Source: Phycisphaerae bacterium
Lineage (GTDB): Bacteria > Planctomycetota > Phycisphaerae > UBA1845
Direction: 5' to 3'
Assembly (NCBI GenBank): GCA_029260155.1
Contig: JAJDDU010000228.1
Location: 1 to 11,469, forward strand
Length of the DNA: 11,469 bases
Shown here: piece after piece, positions 1-9,987 of the stretch
How the letters are laid out: each line of letters begins with the position of its first letter
How positions within the stretch are numbered: the first letter of the stretch is position 1
The notes under the pieces: generated by a model
Seen by the model: the letters and a program-made list of their open reading frames with translations, nothing else
What the model was told of the DNA's origin: nothing
Databases searched by the model: none
Translations under genes and position numbers: made by a program

Positions 1-3550
<3,550 letters not shown>

Positions 3551-3649
3551 CGGCGCTTCGTCGCCAGACTTCGGTGGCCGATGTGTTTGGTGGTCCGGTG
3601 GGAACGGGCAGCGATTCTCGAGAGTATTCTGGTCGAGCATTGAGTTCAA

Positions 3650-3700
3650 TGTCACCGGTCACTTGAAAACCAGCCATTAAAGGTCGAATCAAAACCGGCC
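3650..3700 (-). repeat. Probable IS21-family terminal region with two end repeats
   Basis: Read on the minus strand, two related 12-mers follow one another: GGCCGGTTTTGA (3689-3700) and GGCTGGTTTTCA (3664-3675), 25 nt apart and identical at 10 of 12 positions. The first contains the istB stop codon TGA. IS21-family elements are known for short multiple repeats inside their ends, next to the istB stop. A possible terminal TGTCAC reads inward on the plus strand from 3650. The opposite end and any target duplication are not visible. Confidence 0.4.
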
Positions 3701-3952
3701 AGAGAGCGTGGGTCTCCTGCCCTTGGGGGCGTTCGACTTGGGATCGGGTCTGTTTCGCAGTTGGTAGCTCCTGCCTGTCACCGTGATGATTTCGGCGTGT
3801 TCGAGGAGGCGGTCCAGGATCGCCGTGGCGGCCGGGATGTCACCGATCAGCTTGCCCCAATCCTCCAGCCTCGCTCTTGTCTTCGCCGACAGGAATCTCG
3901 CGTAGCGTGACCTCCCCGGCGAACGAGAGGACGCCGCAGCCGGGCGTCGCAT
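3689..3952 (-). pseudogene. istB: Remnant of IS21-family transposition helper ATPase IstB (C-terminus only)
   Basis: IstB is the AAA+ helper that works with the IstA transposase of IS21-like elements. The minus-strand frame ends with LEDWGKLIGDIPAATAILD, then RLLEHAEIITVTGRSYQLRN, which is the characteristic IstB C-terminal end (ExWG...AAxLDRLLHHAxxxxxxGxSYRL). Recognisable homology starts near 3880; the part of the open frame above that, up to 3952, does not resemble IstB. The Walker motifs, the rest of IstB and all of IstA are absent, so this is a deletion relic. It sits between secA and the large secreted-protein gene, marking past insertion and rearrangement in the gap. The call rests on memory of the family pattern, not on a search. 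Confidence 0.7.
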
Positions 3953-4328
3953 TCCTTTGGCATCGCCGCCGCTGGTACGCGGTCCTCGTACTCACAGGTG
4001 CCAACAAATACGCTTGGCGGCTTTGAGTTGGTCTTGGTTAAACGCCCGCTGGCTTGCTCGGAAGCAATGTTGCTGCGGACCGACGCGGTTTTTTCACAAT
4101 TGGCGCGGGCGCGCGCCCGTCCCATGGTGTTTATGTACTTAGATGGAGTGGGTTTTCTGCTCCGCGTTGGGTGACGGTCGGCGTTTATTGGGGTGTGGTG
4201 ATTGAAGAATTCGGTGGAGTTCGGCAATCCTCCCTAACCCAAATCAGGGTTTCCCCTTATTGGGTCTCGCGCTATCCCCCTTGCAGCAAGATTGGAGCAG
4301 CGTATTACATATTCAGGAACTTTCCTTC
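3953..4328. other. Intergenic stretch with no recognisable gene
   Basis: Open frames on both strands here have low-complexity or arginine-rich translations and no family pattern. A perfect 14-nt palindrome CGGGCGCGCGCCCG lies at 4106-4119, and a 5-bp hairpin AACCC/GGGTT at 4236-4251; neither is followed by a T-run on either strand. This is probably decayed sequence beside the IS relic. Confidence 0.5.
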
Positions 4329-4359
4329 TTGACTCGCGTCCCGTAATTCGTGCTAGAAT
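4329..4359 (+). promoter_or_regulatory. Candidate sigma70-type promoter for the large secreted-protein gene
   Basis: TTGACT at 4329-4334 matches the -35 consensus at five of six positions, and TAGAAT at 4354-4359 matches the -10 at five of six. An extended -10 TG lies at 4351-4352 (TGCTAGAAT). The spacer is 19 nt, longer than ideal, which the extended -10 could offset. Transcription would begin near 4366 and give a leader of about 210 nt. Confidence 0.45.
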
Positions 4360-4365
4360 GATTCA

Positions 4366-4562
4366 CGCAACACTGCACGGGCCGTGGGCAGTTTCGGCAA
4401 GCTCCGTGTTCCTTGCCTCGAATAGGAGCACCGACCAAAAGGGCTTTCCGCCGACGATTCGATCTACGCCCCCGGCAAACGCGGCTCGCGAGAGCCCAAA
4501 CTCAAGTTTGCGAAACGAGACTACGCGGTGCACGCGCCGTTTGGATAGCGAGGCTGTTCGAA
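4366..4562 (+). promoter_or_regulatory. Hairpin-rich 5' leader of the large secreted-protein gene
   Basis: Several perfect inverted repeats lie between the candidate promoter and the ribosome binding site. They are GGCAAG/CTTGCC (4396-4401 with 4412-4417), GGCTC-GCGA-GAGCC with a GNRA tetraloop (4483-4496), CAAAC-TCAA-GTTTG abutting it directly (4497-4510), and CGCG/CGCG (4524-4527 with 4533-4536). They do not match a riboswitch class I know. The paired hairpins resemble a structured leader that could influence translation or mRNA stability. They could also be chance in GC-rich DNA. Confidence 0.35.
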
Positions 4563-4570
4563 AAGGAGGT
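4563..4570 (+). promoter_or_regulatory. Perfect Shine-Dalgarno site
   Basis: AAGGAGGT, fully complementary to the canonical anti-SD, lies 5 nt before the ATG at 4576. This fixes that start over the in-frame ATG at 4618, which would cut off the basic n-region of the signal peptide. Confidence 0.85.
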
Positions 4571-4575
4571 CCGAG

Positions 4576-7500
4576 ATGAAAGCACACACGAGCAAACCGT
4601 GGACGAGTCTTCGACGGATGTTGCGTGTAGCATCGTTGGGTGCGCTGGCTCTAGCTGCGCCCGTGCGAGCAGGCGGGCCAGATGCGGCGTTTCCCCTCCA
4701 CGGCCGACTTGCTGATGGCGCTACTCCAGCGGGGGCACCGGAGGGACCCTGCACACCATCGACCATTTTCTCGGCGGAGCAGCGGTTTGCGGCTGGTCCT
4801 GGGGCTCGCTCCGCGGCCATCGGGGATTTTGACGAGGATTTGCTGCCCGATCTGGTGGTGGCCAACGGAGGAGCTTCGAACTGGATATCGTTCCTGCTGG
4901 GCAATGGTGATGGCACCTTTCAAACGGCCACCAACGTTACCGTGGGATCGGTGCCTACCGATGTCGCGGTGGCTGACTTGGACGGTGATACGCACCTGGA
5001 TTTTGTGGCCTCCAATCAGTTTGGCCACAACATCTCCGTCGTTCTCGGGAACGGAGACGGGACGTTTCAGCCGCAGGTCACGTACGCGACCGGCGCTTCA
5101 GAGCCGTTCTCTTTGGTGATCGCCGAATTGAACGGACTGGCTGGTCCTGACGTCGCCGTCGCCAATAGGAACGGAACGACCGTTTCGGTCTTTCTGAACA
5201 ACGGCGACGGAACACTCCAGAGCGTAGTCCTCTTGACATCGGGCGTGTCGCCGAGCGTCATCGTCGCAGCGGATCTCGACAACAACGGCACCGTCGATCT
5301 GGTGACCGCAAACGCAAGTTCTAACGACTTGTCCGTTTTTCTCGGCAACGGAGACGGCTCATTTCAGGCTGAGACTCGCGTGGCAACCGGCCAAACGGCG
5401 CCGCTCGGCATGGACGCTGGAGATCTGAACGGCGACGACGACGTTGATCTAGTGGTCTCGCACTCTGCCACCGACAAGTCAGTCCTGCTGCTGGGCAATG
5501 GTGACGGTACCTTCCAGGCTCCGCAAGTTATCCCGATTCCCAACACAGATTCTTGGTCTGTTCTGATCGCGGACTTGAATGCCGACTTCCTCCTGGATGT
5601 TGCGTTGGCCAGGAGACTTAACTTCAGCGTGTGGGTACTGCTCGGCAACGGAGACGGCACGTTTCAGCCCCATGAGCAATTCGCCACCGGTACCGGGCCC
5701 GTCGGCCAGGCGCTCGGTGATATCGATGGCGATCAATCGCTCGATTTGATTACCGCCAACATCAACACCAACGATGTTTCGGTCCTGACGAGTAACTGCA
5801 TCAACACCTGCGGCGACCTGATTGTTGACGCTGGTGAAGATTGTGACGGCGGCGCTTGCTGTACGCTCACGTGTGTGTTTGTGCCGGCGCTGACCCAGTG
5901 CCGCGCTTCGTCCGACTTATGCGACGCGCCCGAATCTTGTGACGGCTCATCCGCAGCCTGCCCGGCTGACACCGTTCATCCTGGCACGCTCGAATGTCGC
6001 GCCGTCGCCGGCGATTGCGACGTCGCGGAACTCTGTGACGGGACGAATCCAAGCTGTCCAATAGATGCGTTCGAAGCGGACACCGTGGAGTGTCGCGCGG
6101 TCGCAGGCGATTGCGATGTGTCGGAGTCCTGCACGGGGTCGTCAGCCGCGTGTCCAACCGACGGTTTCCAACTCGATACGGTTGAGTGCCGCTCCATTGC
6201 AGGAGACTGCGACGTGGCCGAGTCGTGCACCGGCTCGTCGGCCGCGTGCCCGGCCGACGGGTTTGAGCCCGACACCGTTGAGTGTCGCTCGATTGCGGGG
6301 GACTGTGACGTCGCCGAGTCCTGCACCGGCTCGTCTGCGGCATGCCCGACTGACGCGTTCGAGCCGGACTCGCTTGTGTGTCGCACCGCCGTCGACGAGT
6401 GTGATGTCGCTGAGTCCTGCACAGGTTCATCGGCGAGCTGTCCTGCGGATGTCATCATTGACGCCTGCAACTTCGTTGTGAATGATGGTTGCTGTCCGTC
6501 CGGTTGCACTTTCGCTGACGATCTCAATTGTCCTCCTGTTTGCGGAAACGGCGTTCTCGAGCCGGGTGAGGAGTGCGACGACGGCGCTACGATCAGCAAC
6601 GACGGTTGCAGCATGGATTGCGAGCGCGAGGGCTCGTGTTGCGAGATGAACGGCAGCGTGTGCGACGAGACGCTTCCGGGAGGCTGCGCGGGCGAGTTTC
6701 TTGGCATCGATACCGATTGCGTCTCGAATACGTGCCCGGTTTGTGGAAACGGCGTGCTTGAAGGCGCGGAGGAGTGTGACGACGGGAATCTCGACGACGG
6801 AGATGAGTGTGATTCGAGTTGCGATGAGATACCGCCGTTCAATGACGATTGCGCAACTGCACGCGAAATCACGTCTCTCCCGTTCGCTGAGACAATTGAC
6901 TGTACGGTGGCGACGACCGGGTTCGATGGAAGCGGGTTCTACAACGTGGCGCGCAATGCTACCTTGGGCGATGATGGAATGGACAACGACGTGTGGTATC
7001 GTTGGACAGCCGACGTTGACTGCACGGTAGGCGCTTTGTTTCGCGCTCCCTTCCCTCGGTCGCGTACCTGGACCCATGAAGGCCTCGCCGTCCTGTGGCA
7101 GGGTGATGACTGCGGCGCCCGCATAGAGCTAAAGAACCAGGGGAGTATCGACAGGAACGGGTGGTTCGGCGTACTTCACCTCACATGGCCGGCGTTCAAG
7201 GGCACCACTTACTGGATCCAACTGGGCGACGCCGGGACAGTTCCGGGTGGCGGTGTTGTTACGTTCGACTTGCAATGCCTCGGCGATTTGGGTTGCGGAA
7301 ATGGTGTTCTCGAAACTGGTGAAGCCTGCGATGACGGAAATAACATATCCGGCGATGGATGCAGCAGCGAATGTCGGAAGGAAGGGGCGTGCTGTCTTGG
7401 CGATGGATCCTGTGTCTCATCCACGTTCGGAAACTGTCCATTTCACTACCACTGGTCTTTTGATTCGTGTGCCACTGTGGCTTGCCCCGTTTGCGGTGAT

Positions 7501-9678
7501 GGCGAGTGCGAGTATCCCGAAGAGTGTGACGACGGGAATACGCTCGATGGCGACAGTTGCAGCAGCAACTGCCAGTTTGAACCTCCCGCCAATGACAATT
7601 GCATCGTGCCCCATGAGATTTCCGGGATGGCATTCTCGGGCAACGTGAACCTGGATGGCGCGACGCCCGGATCCCGGAGTGGCTCTTGCAACGTGGATGT
7701 CGCGATCACTTTCGACAAGACCCGTGCCGATGCATGGTATCGGTGGGTAGCCCCAGCTGATTGTGTGGCCGAACTGATTGTCTTGAAGCAGAATCCTATA
7801 ACGGCTGTATGGCTGGGTAGCGACTGCGCGAGTCTGACAGAAATCGCGTGCGATTCGCAAAGCAACGTCACTAGCCAGTCCTGGAATGCGGTAGCCGGGA
7901 CCACATATTGGTTCCAGATAGGGGACTTCGGCACACCTGTGGATGATCCGCTTCGTTATCCGGGAGGAGATGCCGAAATCACGTTTAGTTGCGTCGCCCC
8001 CGCGTGCGGAAATGGCGTCGTTGAGCCGGGCGAATTCTGTGACGACAACAACAATGTCGACGGCGATGGCTGTAGTGCGAATTGCCTGGCCGAAGATTGC
8101 AACTTCGACACCGACGGAGATGGGGTGATCAACTGTGTTGATCGTGATGATGATGGTGACGGGATTGACGATCGAGTTGACACTGGGCCGCTGAATCTTT
8201 CGTTGGCGTTCGATGGCGATGTGCTGGAGCCGGCTTGGAACGCGTTTGGGCGAGCCTTGACGGGGTATCCGGCCGAAGAAGATGTGCGGATTTGGCCCGA
8301 CTCCGGCGACATACGGATTTACAAGGCTGGACCTGTTGGCGGGCGGTTTACATTCTTGGCGTGCGGTAATCTCCTTCGCACCTACACAGTATCTCGTCAT
8401 AGGTGCGGGCTTGGTGTCTGCCCTACCGTCGCGAAGTTCCGCTGCGGCTCAAGTGTGATAGAGGTCACGGAGGGGTCATTGACAACCACGGTCGAAAGCA
8501 CTACGGGCCCGCAGACGATAACGGTGAGCGATGGCGGCACAGCCTTCATTGATGACATCACCAATGGCGAAGGTGAGGTCGTTGAGGTGATGGTCATGGC
8601 CGAGAGCGATGTGCCCTTTGCCGTCACCATCAACGATGACCCGCTTGAGCTGGGCGAGTTGGTGATGATCCCGCGCGTTCCCACCTGTGGCGGCGGTCTG
8701 GTCGAGCTTGGTGAAGAGTGCGACGACGGGAACAACGATGCCGGCGACGGCTGCTCCGCCGTGTGCATCATCGAACCGGGCTTCGCGTGCGACGGGGAGC
8801 CCAGCGTGTGTGCCCGGACCTGCACGACGGCTGCCGAATGCGCCGACCTTGACGGCGGCGGTGTCACCGACGACGTCTGCACATGGTGGGAGTGCAACGC
8901 GGGGATGTGCAGCGGCGTAGCCAAGCTGAAACCGTCAGACATGGGTGGCCCACTTGGCGACTGCGGTTTGGACAACTTCTGTAGCCTGGCTGACGCGCTG
9001 CATGCATTGACCTGCTTCGCCGACAACAACGGCTGTGACACGATCAACATCGACGCCGGCGGTCCTCTCGGCGATTGCGCGCCAGACGGCTTCTGCAACC
9101 TGGCGGATGCGCTGCACGCTCTCACTTGCTTCGCCGGCAACAACACCTGCTCGTGCGGCCCGTCGCCCCAATTCCCGTCCGAGCCATACGTCGTCGGCAG
9201 GGTGACGCTTGTGGCGACTCCAGAGGCCGCCGAGACCAAGGCCGGCTCCGAGATTCGGGTCCACGTCTTCATGGACGCGGCGCTGCCGAACTTCAGGGCC
9301 TACCAGTTGCACGCCGCAGTGAGCGGCGGTCGCGCCGGCGCTCTTGATCTCGTTGACATCACGATCGAGGACCGCAAGGACTCCGTCTTCACGGACGCGG
9401 ACAACGCGTTCGACGCCTTCAACGCAGACAACGCACAAATGCTCAGCGGACTGTTCGCAGGCAAGGTCACCACCAAGCGCATGGCCTACCTCGCCACCTT
9501 CATCTACCGGGCGTCGCCAGACGCAGCCGGTACATTTGTTGTCGACGTTCTGCACGGCGACGACAATCAGGACCAGACCTTCCTGGTCGGCGCGTATCAG
9601 ACGGACAAGATCGAAGTCGCGGGCACTCAAGCAGCGGTGATTACGGTGATCACCGGTGATTCTCGAAACCTTCGCTAA
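4576..9678 (+). CDS. Giant secreted multidomain protein with propeller, cysteine repeats, dockerin-like and cohesin-like domains
   Basis: The 1700-residue product begins with a basic n-region, the hydrophobic stretch VASLGALALAAPVRA and a likely cleavage after Ala32, so it is probably exported by Sec. Domains in order: seven VCBS/FG-GAP blades (about 70-410), six disintegrin-like repeats (442-631), DUF4215-like CGNGVLExGEECDDGN repeats starting at 656, 723, 907, 973, 1144 and 1371, two GACC-type modules after the first and third of these, two WYRW beta-domains (753-906 and 1003-1143), a TSP3-like Asp loop (1178-1202), an unassigned beta-rich region (to about 1370), two dockerin-like repeats (1456-1528), and a cohesin-like domain (1537-1690). 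No catalytic motif, C-terminal membrane anchor or sorting tag was seen. Role is inferred: an extracellular adhesive or scaffolding protein needing Ca2+ and disulfides. Export is well supported; the function is not known. Confidence 0.93.
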   Translation: MKAHTSKPWTSLRRMLRVASLGALALAAPVRAGGPDAAFPLHGRLADGATPAGAPEGPCTPSTIFSAEQRFAAGPGARSAAIGDFDEDLLPDLVVANGGASNWISFLLGNGDGTFQTATNVTVGSVPTDVAVADLDGDTHLDFVASNQFGHNISVVLGNGDGTFQPQVTYATGASEPFSLVIAELNGLAGPDVAVANRNGTTVSVFLNNGDGTLQSVVLLTSGVSPSVIVAADLDNNGTVDLVTANASSNDLSVFLGNGDGSFQAETRVATGQTAPLGMDAGDLNGDDDVDLVVSHSATDKSVLLLGNGDGTFQAPQVIPIPNTDSWSVLIADLNADFLLDVALARRLNFSVWVLLGNGDGTFQPHEQFATGTGPVGQALGDIDGDQSLDLITANINTNDVSVLTSNCINTCGDLIVDAGEDCDGGACCTLTCVFVPALTQCRASSDLCDAPESCDGSSAACPADTVHPGTLECRAVAGDCDVAELCDGTNPSCPIDAFEADTVECRAVAGDCDVSESCTGSSAACPTDGFQLDTVECRSIAGDCDVAESCTGSSAACPADGFEPDTVECRSIAGDCDVAESCTGSSAACPTDAFEPDSLVCRTAVDECDVAESCTGSSASCPADVIIDACNFVVNDGCCPSGCTFADDLNCPPVCGNGVLEPGEECDDGATISNDGCSMDCEREGSCCEMNGSVCDETLPGGCAGEFLGIDTDCVSNTCPVCGNGVLEGAEECDDGNLDDGDECDSSCDEIPPFNDDCATAREITSLPFAETIDCTVATTGFDGSGFYNVARNATLGDDGMDNDVWYRWTADVDCTVGALFRAPFPRSRTWTHEGLAVLWQGDDCGARIELKNQGSIDRNGWFGVLHLTWPAFKGTTYWIQLGDAGTVPGGGVVTFDLQCLGDLGCGNGVLETGEACDDGNNISGDGCSSECRKEGACCLGDGSCVSSTFGNCPFHYHWSFDSCATVACPVCGDGECEYPEECDDGNTLDGDSCSSNCQFEPPANDNCIVPHEISGMAFSGNVNLDGATPGSRSGSCNVDVAITFDKTRADAWYRWVAPADCVAELIVLKQNPITAVWLGSDCASLTEIACDSQSNVTSQSWNAVAGTTYWFQIGDFGTPVDDPLRYPGGDAEITFSCVAPACGNGVVEPGEFCDDNNNVDGDGCSANCLAEDCNFDTDGDGVINCVDRDDDGDGIDDRVDTGPLNLSLAFDGDVLEPAWNAFGRALTGYPAEEDVRIWPDSGDIRIYKAGPVGGRFTFLACGNLLRTYTVSRHRCGLGVCPTVAKFRCGSSVIEVTEGSLTTTVESTTGPQTITVSDGGTAFIDDITNGEGEVVEVMVMAESDVPFAVTINDDPLELGELVMIPRVPTCGGGLVELGEECDDGNNDAGDGCSAVCIIEPGFACDGEPSVCARTCTTAAECADLDGGGVTDDVCTWWECNAGMCSGVAKLKPSDMGGPLGDCGLDNFCSLADALHALTCFADNNGCDTINIDAGGPLGDCAPDGFCNLADALHALTCFAGNNTCSCGPSPQFPSEPYVVGRVTLVATPEAAETKAGSEIRVHVFMDAALPNFRAYQLHAAVSGGRAGALDLVDITIEDRKDSVFTDADNAFDAFNADNAQMLSGLFAGKVTTKRMAYLATFIYRASPDAAGTFVVDVLHGDDNQDQTFLVGAYQTDKIEVAGTQAAVITVITGDSRNLR
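4780..5800 (+). repeat. Seven-bladed VCBS/FG-GAP beta-propeller
   Basis: Seven blades start with an Asp-rich loop followed by a hydrophobic strand: DFDEDLLPDLVVAN, DLDGDTHLDFVASN, ELNGLAGPDVAVAN, DLDNNGTVDLVTAN, DLNGDDDVDLVVSH, DLNADFLLDVALAR and DIDGDQSLDLITAN. The first six are followed by [FLV]LxNGDG[ST][FL]Q. FG-GAP/VCBS propellers bind Ca2+ through these DxDxDxxxD loops, as in integrin alpha chains. Blades 3 and 6 have lost some loop acids and may not bind Ca2+. Seven is a closed propeller number, so the domain looks complete. Confidence 0.9.
5899..6466 (+). repeat. Six tandem 96-bp disintegrin-like cysteine repeats
   Basis: Units start at exactly 5899, 5995, 6091, 6187, 6283 and 6379, a strict 96-nt (32-residue) period; the last unit is slightly short. 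The consensus is CRxxAGDCDVAESCTGSSA followed by ACPxD and a hydrophobic spacer, with cysteines in fixed positions. It closely resembles the C-terminal half of ADAM and snake-venom disintegrins (CRxxxxECDLPExCTGxSxxCPxD). In those proteins the adhesive loop holds RGD or ECD; here the equivalent position reads AGD in four units and DEC in the last. Similar repeats occur in bacterial secreted proteins, so integrin binding is not implied. Confidence 0.85.
6832..7293 (+). other. WYRW beta-domain, copy 1
   Basis: After NDDC comes a domain with DVWYRWTADVDC, LAVLWQGDDC, GTTYWIQLGD and a final VTFDLQC. The same order of landmarks recurs in copy 2 at 7582-8004. The layout resembles the pre-peptidase-C-like or lectin-like beta-sandwich common in planctomycete secreted proteins (NDNC...DVWYRFTAP...AGTTYxIxVG). 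Copy 1 has an extra insertion, FRAPFPRSRTWTHEG, between its second and third landmarks. Binding partner unknown. Confidence 0.6.
7582..8004 (+). other. WYRW beta-domain, copy 2
   Basis: It starts PPANDNC and carries DAWYRWVAPADC, VWLGSDC, AGTTYWFQIGDFG and ends ITFSC, matching the landmarks of copy 1 in the same order. Both copies are bracketed by DUF4215-like repeats, which suggests that a repeat-plus-domain cassette was duplicated. Likely a beta-sandwich; no catalytic residues recognised. Confidence 0.6.
8107..8181 (+). other. Thrombospondin type 3-like calcium loops
   Basis: DTDGDGVINCVDRDDDGDGIDD is read here as two consecutive DxDxDGxxD-type loops, DTDGDGVINC and DRDDDGDGIDD, with one Cys between. 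This is the calcium-binding pattern of TSP3 repeats and suggests a Ca2+-stiffened linker. It separates the cysteine-rich middle of the protein from the beta-rich region that follows. Confidence 0.75.
8941..9160 (+). repeat. Two dockerin-like F-hand repeats with extra cysteines, 114-bp period
   Basis: LGDCGLDNFCSLADALHAL (from 8953) and LGDCAPDGFCNLADALHAL (from 9067) are 114 nt apart, 38 residues per unit. Each fits the dockerin type I loop D-x-x-x-D-[GN]-x-x-[NS]-x-x-D followed by a helix ALHALTCFA. Cellulosomal dockerins normally lack cysteine; here each unit has Cys at loop positions 2 and 8 and another in the helix, so the loop may be stapled by a disulfide. In cellulosomes dockerins bind cohesins. 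Partner here unknown. Confidence 0.7.
9184..9660 (+). other. C-terminal cohesin-like domain
   Basis: The domain VGRVTLVATPEAAETKAGSEI..RVHVFMDAALPNFRAYQLHAA..GALDLVDITIEDRKD..MAYLATFIYRASPDAAGTFVVDV has the cohesin-style order: opening strand, flexible xAGxxxxVxVxxD strand, GYQ-like strand (AYQ), long middle, then LxTFxYxAxxDAxGTF. Such domains occur in many planctomycete and archaeal secreted proteins with and without cellulosomes. It follows the dockerin-like pair directly. The protein ends at residue 1700 with no anchor. Confidence 0.6.
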
Positions 9679-9880
9679 GGCACGAGCCGCGAAGTCCGGG
9701 TAGCGGGGTTCGGTAAGGAGCCGATCGACGTGCTTGTCGGCAATCGGAAGAGGCATACGGGTTTGCCCCGACGGCGAGTTGCCAACACGCTGCGCAGGTC
9801 GCCCGCACGCCCCGGAGTCATGTATGCGATGCGGTTAAGTACTAGTATGGTTTACTGAAACTTGATATGCTGGCCATAAG

Positions 9881-9925
9881 AGCGGGTCAGCTTTCAATTC
9901 GCTTGCTAGGAGCGGGCCATGTTTC
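9881..9925 (+). repeat. Imperfect direct repeat, 30 nt apart, upstream of the second secreted-protein gene
   Basis: AGCGGGTCAGCTTTC (9881-9895) and AGCGGGCCATGTTTC (9911-9925) match at 12 of 15 positions with a 30-nt start-to-start distance, close to three helical turns. Spacing of this kind suits a regulator binding one face of the DNA. The repeat is short and could be chance. Confidence 0.25.
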
Positions 9926-9970
9926 GGATCACTTTCGGCAAAGACATTTCGTTGACACTTCGACACACGC

Positions 9971-9980
9971 AGGAAAGGAA
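9971..9980 (+). promoter_or_regulatory. Shine-Dalgarno site of the second secreted-protein gene
   Basis: The purine tract AGGAAAGGAA lies 7 nt before the ATG at 9988 and supports this start. The in-frame ATG at 10018 has no such site and would remove the basic n-region of the signal peptide. Confidence 0.7.
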
Positions 9981-9987
9981 TCACACA

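Larger units (their letters stand above)
6541..8775 (+). repeat. DUF4215-like (myxococcal cysteine-rich) repeats, six dispersed copies
   Basis: Copies begin at 6541, 6742, 7294, 7492, 8005 and 8686 with the pattern CGNGVxExGExCDDGNxxxGDGC and a further Cys about four residues on. A degenerate seventh (CGDLIVDAGEDCDGG) precedes the disintegrin-like array near 5812. These roughly 30-residue disulfide repeats are typical of large secreted proteins in Myxococcota and Planctomycetota. Here they act as punctuation between larger beta-domains. The copy at 6541 has CDDGATISNDGC and the one at 8005 has CDDNNN, both mild departures. Confidence 0.88.
9679..9987. other. Gap between the two secreted-protein genes
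   Basis: No gene, RNA or clear promoter was recognised. A hairpin CCGAT-CGAC...GTCG-ATCGG lies at 9721-9747 but has no T-run, so it is not a convincing terminator. An AT-richer patch spans about 9836-9900. TTGACA at 9952-9957 has no -10 at the right distance. Whether the second gene has its own promoter or is read through from the first cannot be decided here. Confidence 0.5.

Noticed and set aside
3552..3565. GGCG/CGCC hairpin right after the secA stop as a terminator
   Set aside because: The stem is only 4 bp and no T-run follows.
3842..3960. Minus-strand alternative frame reading CGVLSFAGEVTLREIPVGED
   Set aside because: It looks mildly protein-like but is short, has no recognised family, and overlaps the istB relic in another frame.
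4106..4119. CGGGCGCGCGCCCG palindrome as a terminator or operator
   Set aside because: It has no T-run on either side and no half-site spacing; a GC-only palindrome of this length is plausible by chance in GC-rich DNA.
4292..4579. A 95-codon plus-strand frame ending just inside the giant gene
   Set aside because: It spans the candidate promoter and leader, has no SD or family resemblance, and its composition is not protein-like.
4609..4671. Twin-arginine (Tat) signal in the giant protein (LRRMLRV)
   Set aside because: The S/T before RR and the F-L-K positions are missing; an ordinary Sec signal explains the N-terminus.
5976..9272. Minus-strand open frames of about 290-330 codons inside the giant gene (5976-6872, 7417-8400, 8397-9272)
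   Set aside because: Their repetitive translations are antisense shadows of the cysteine repeats, with no start context or recognisable domain.
9721..9747. Hairpin after the giant gene as an intrinsic terminator
   Set aside because: The stem has a bulge and is followed by AAGAGGC, not by T residues.
9952..9957. TTGACA as the -35 of a promoter for the second secreted gene
   Set aside because: At 16-19 nt downstream lies the purine-rich SD tract, with no -10-like hexamer, and transcription would begin at or after the RBS.
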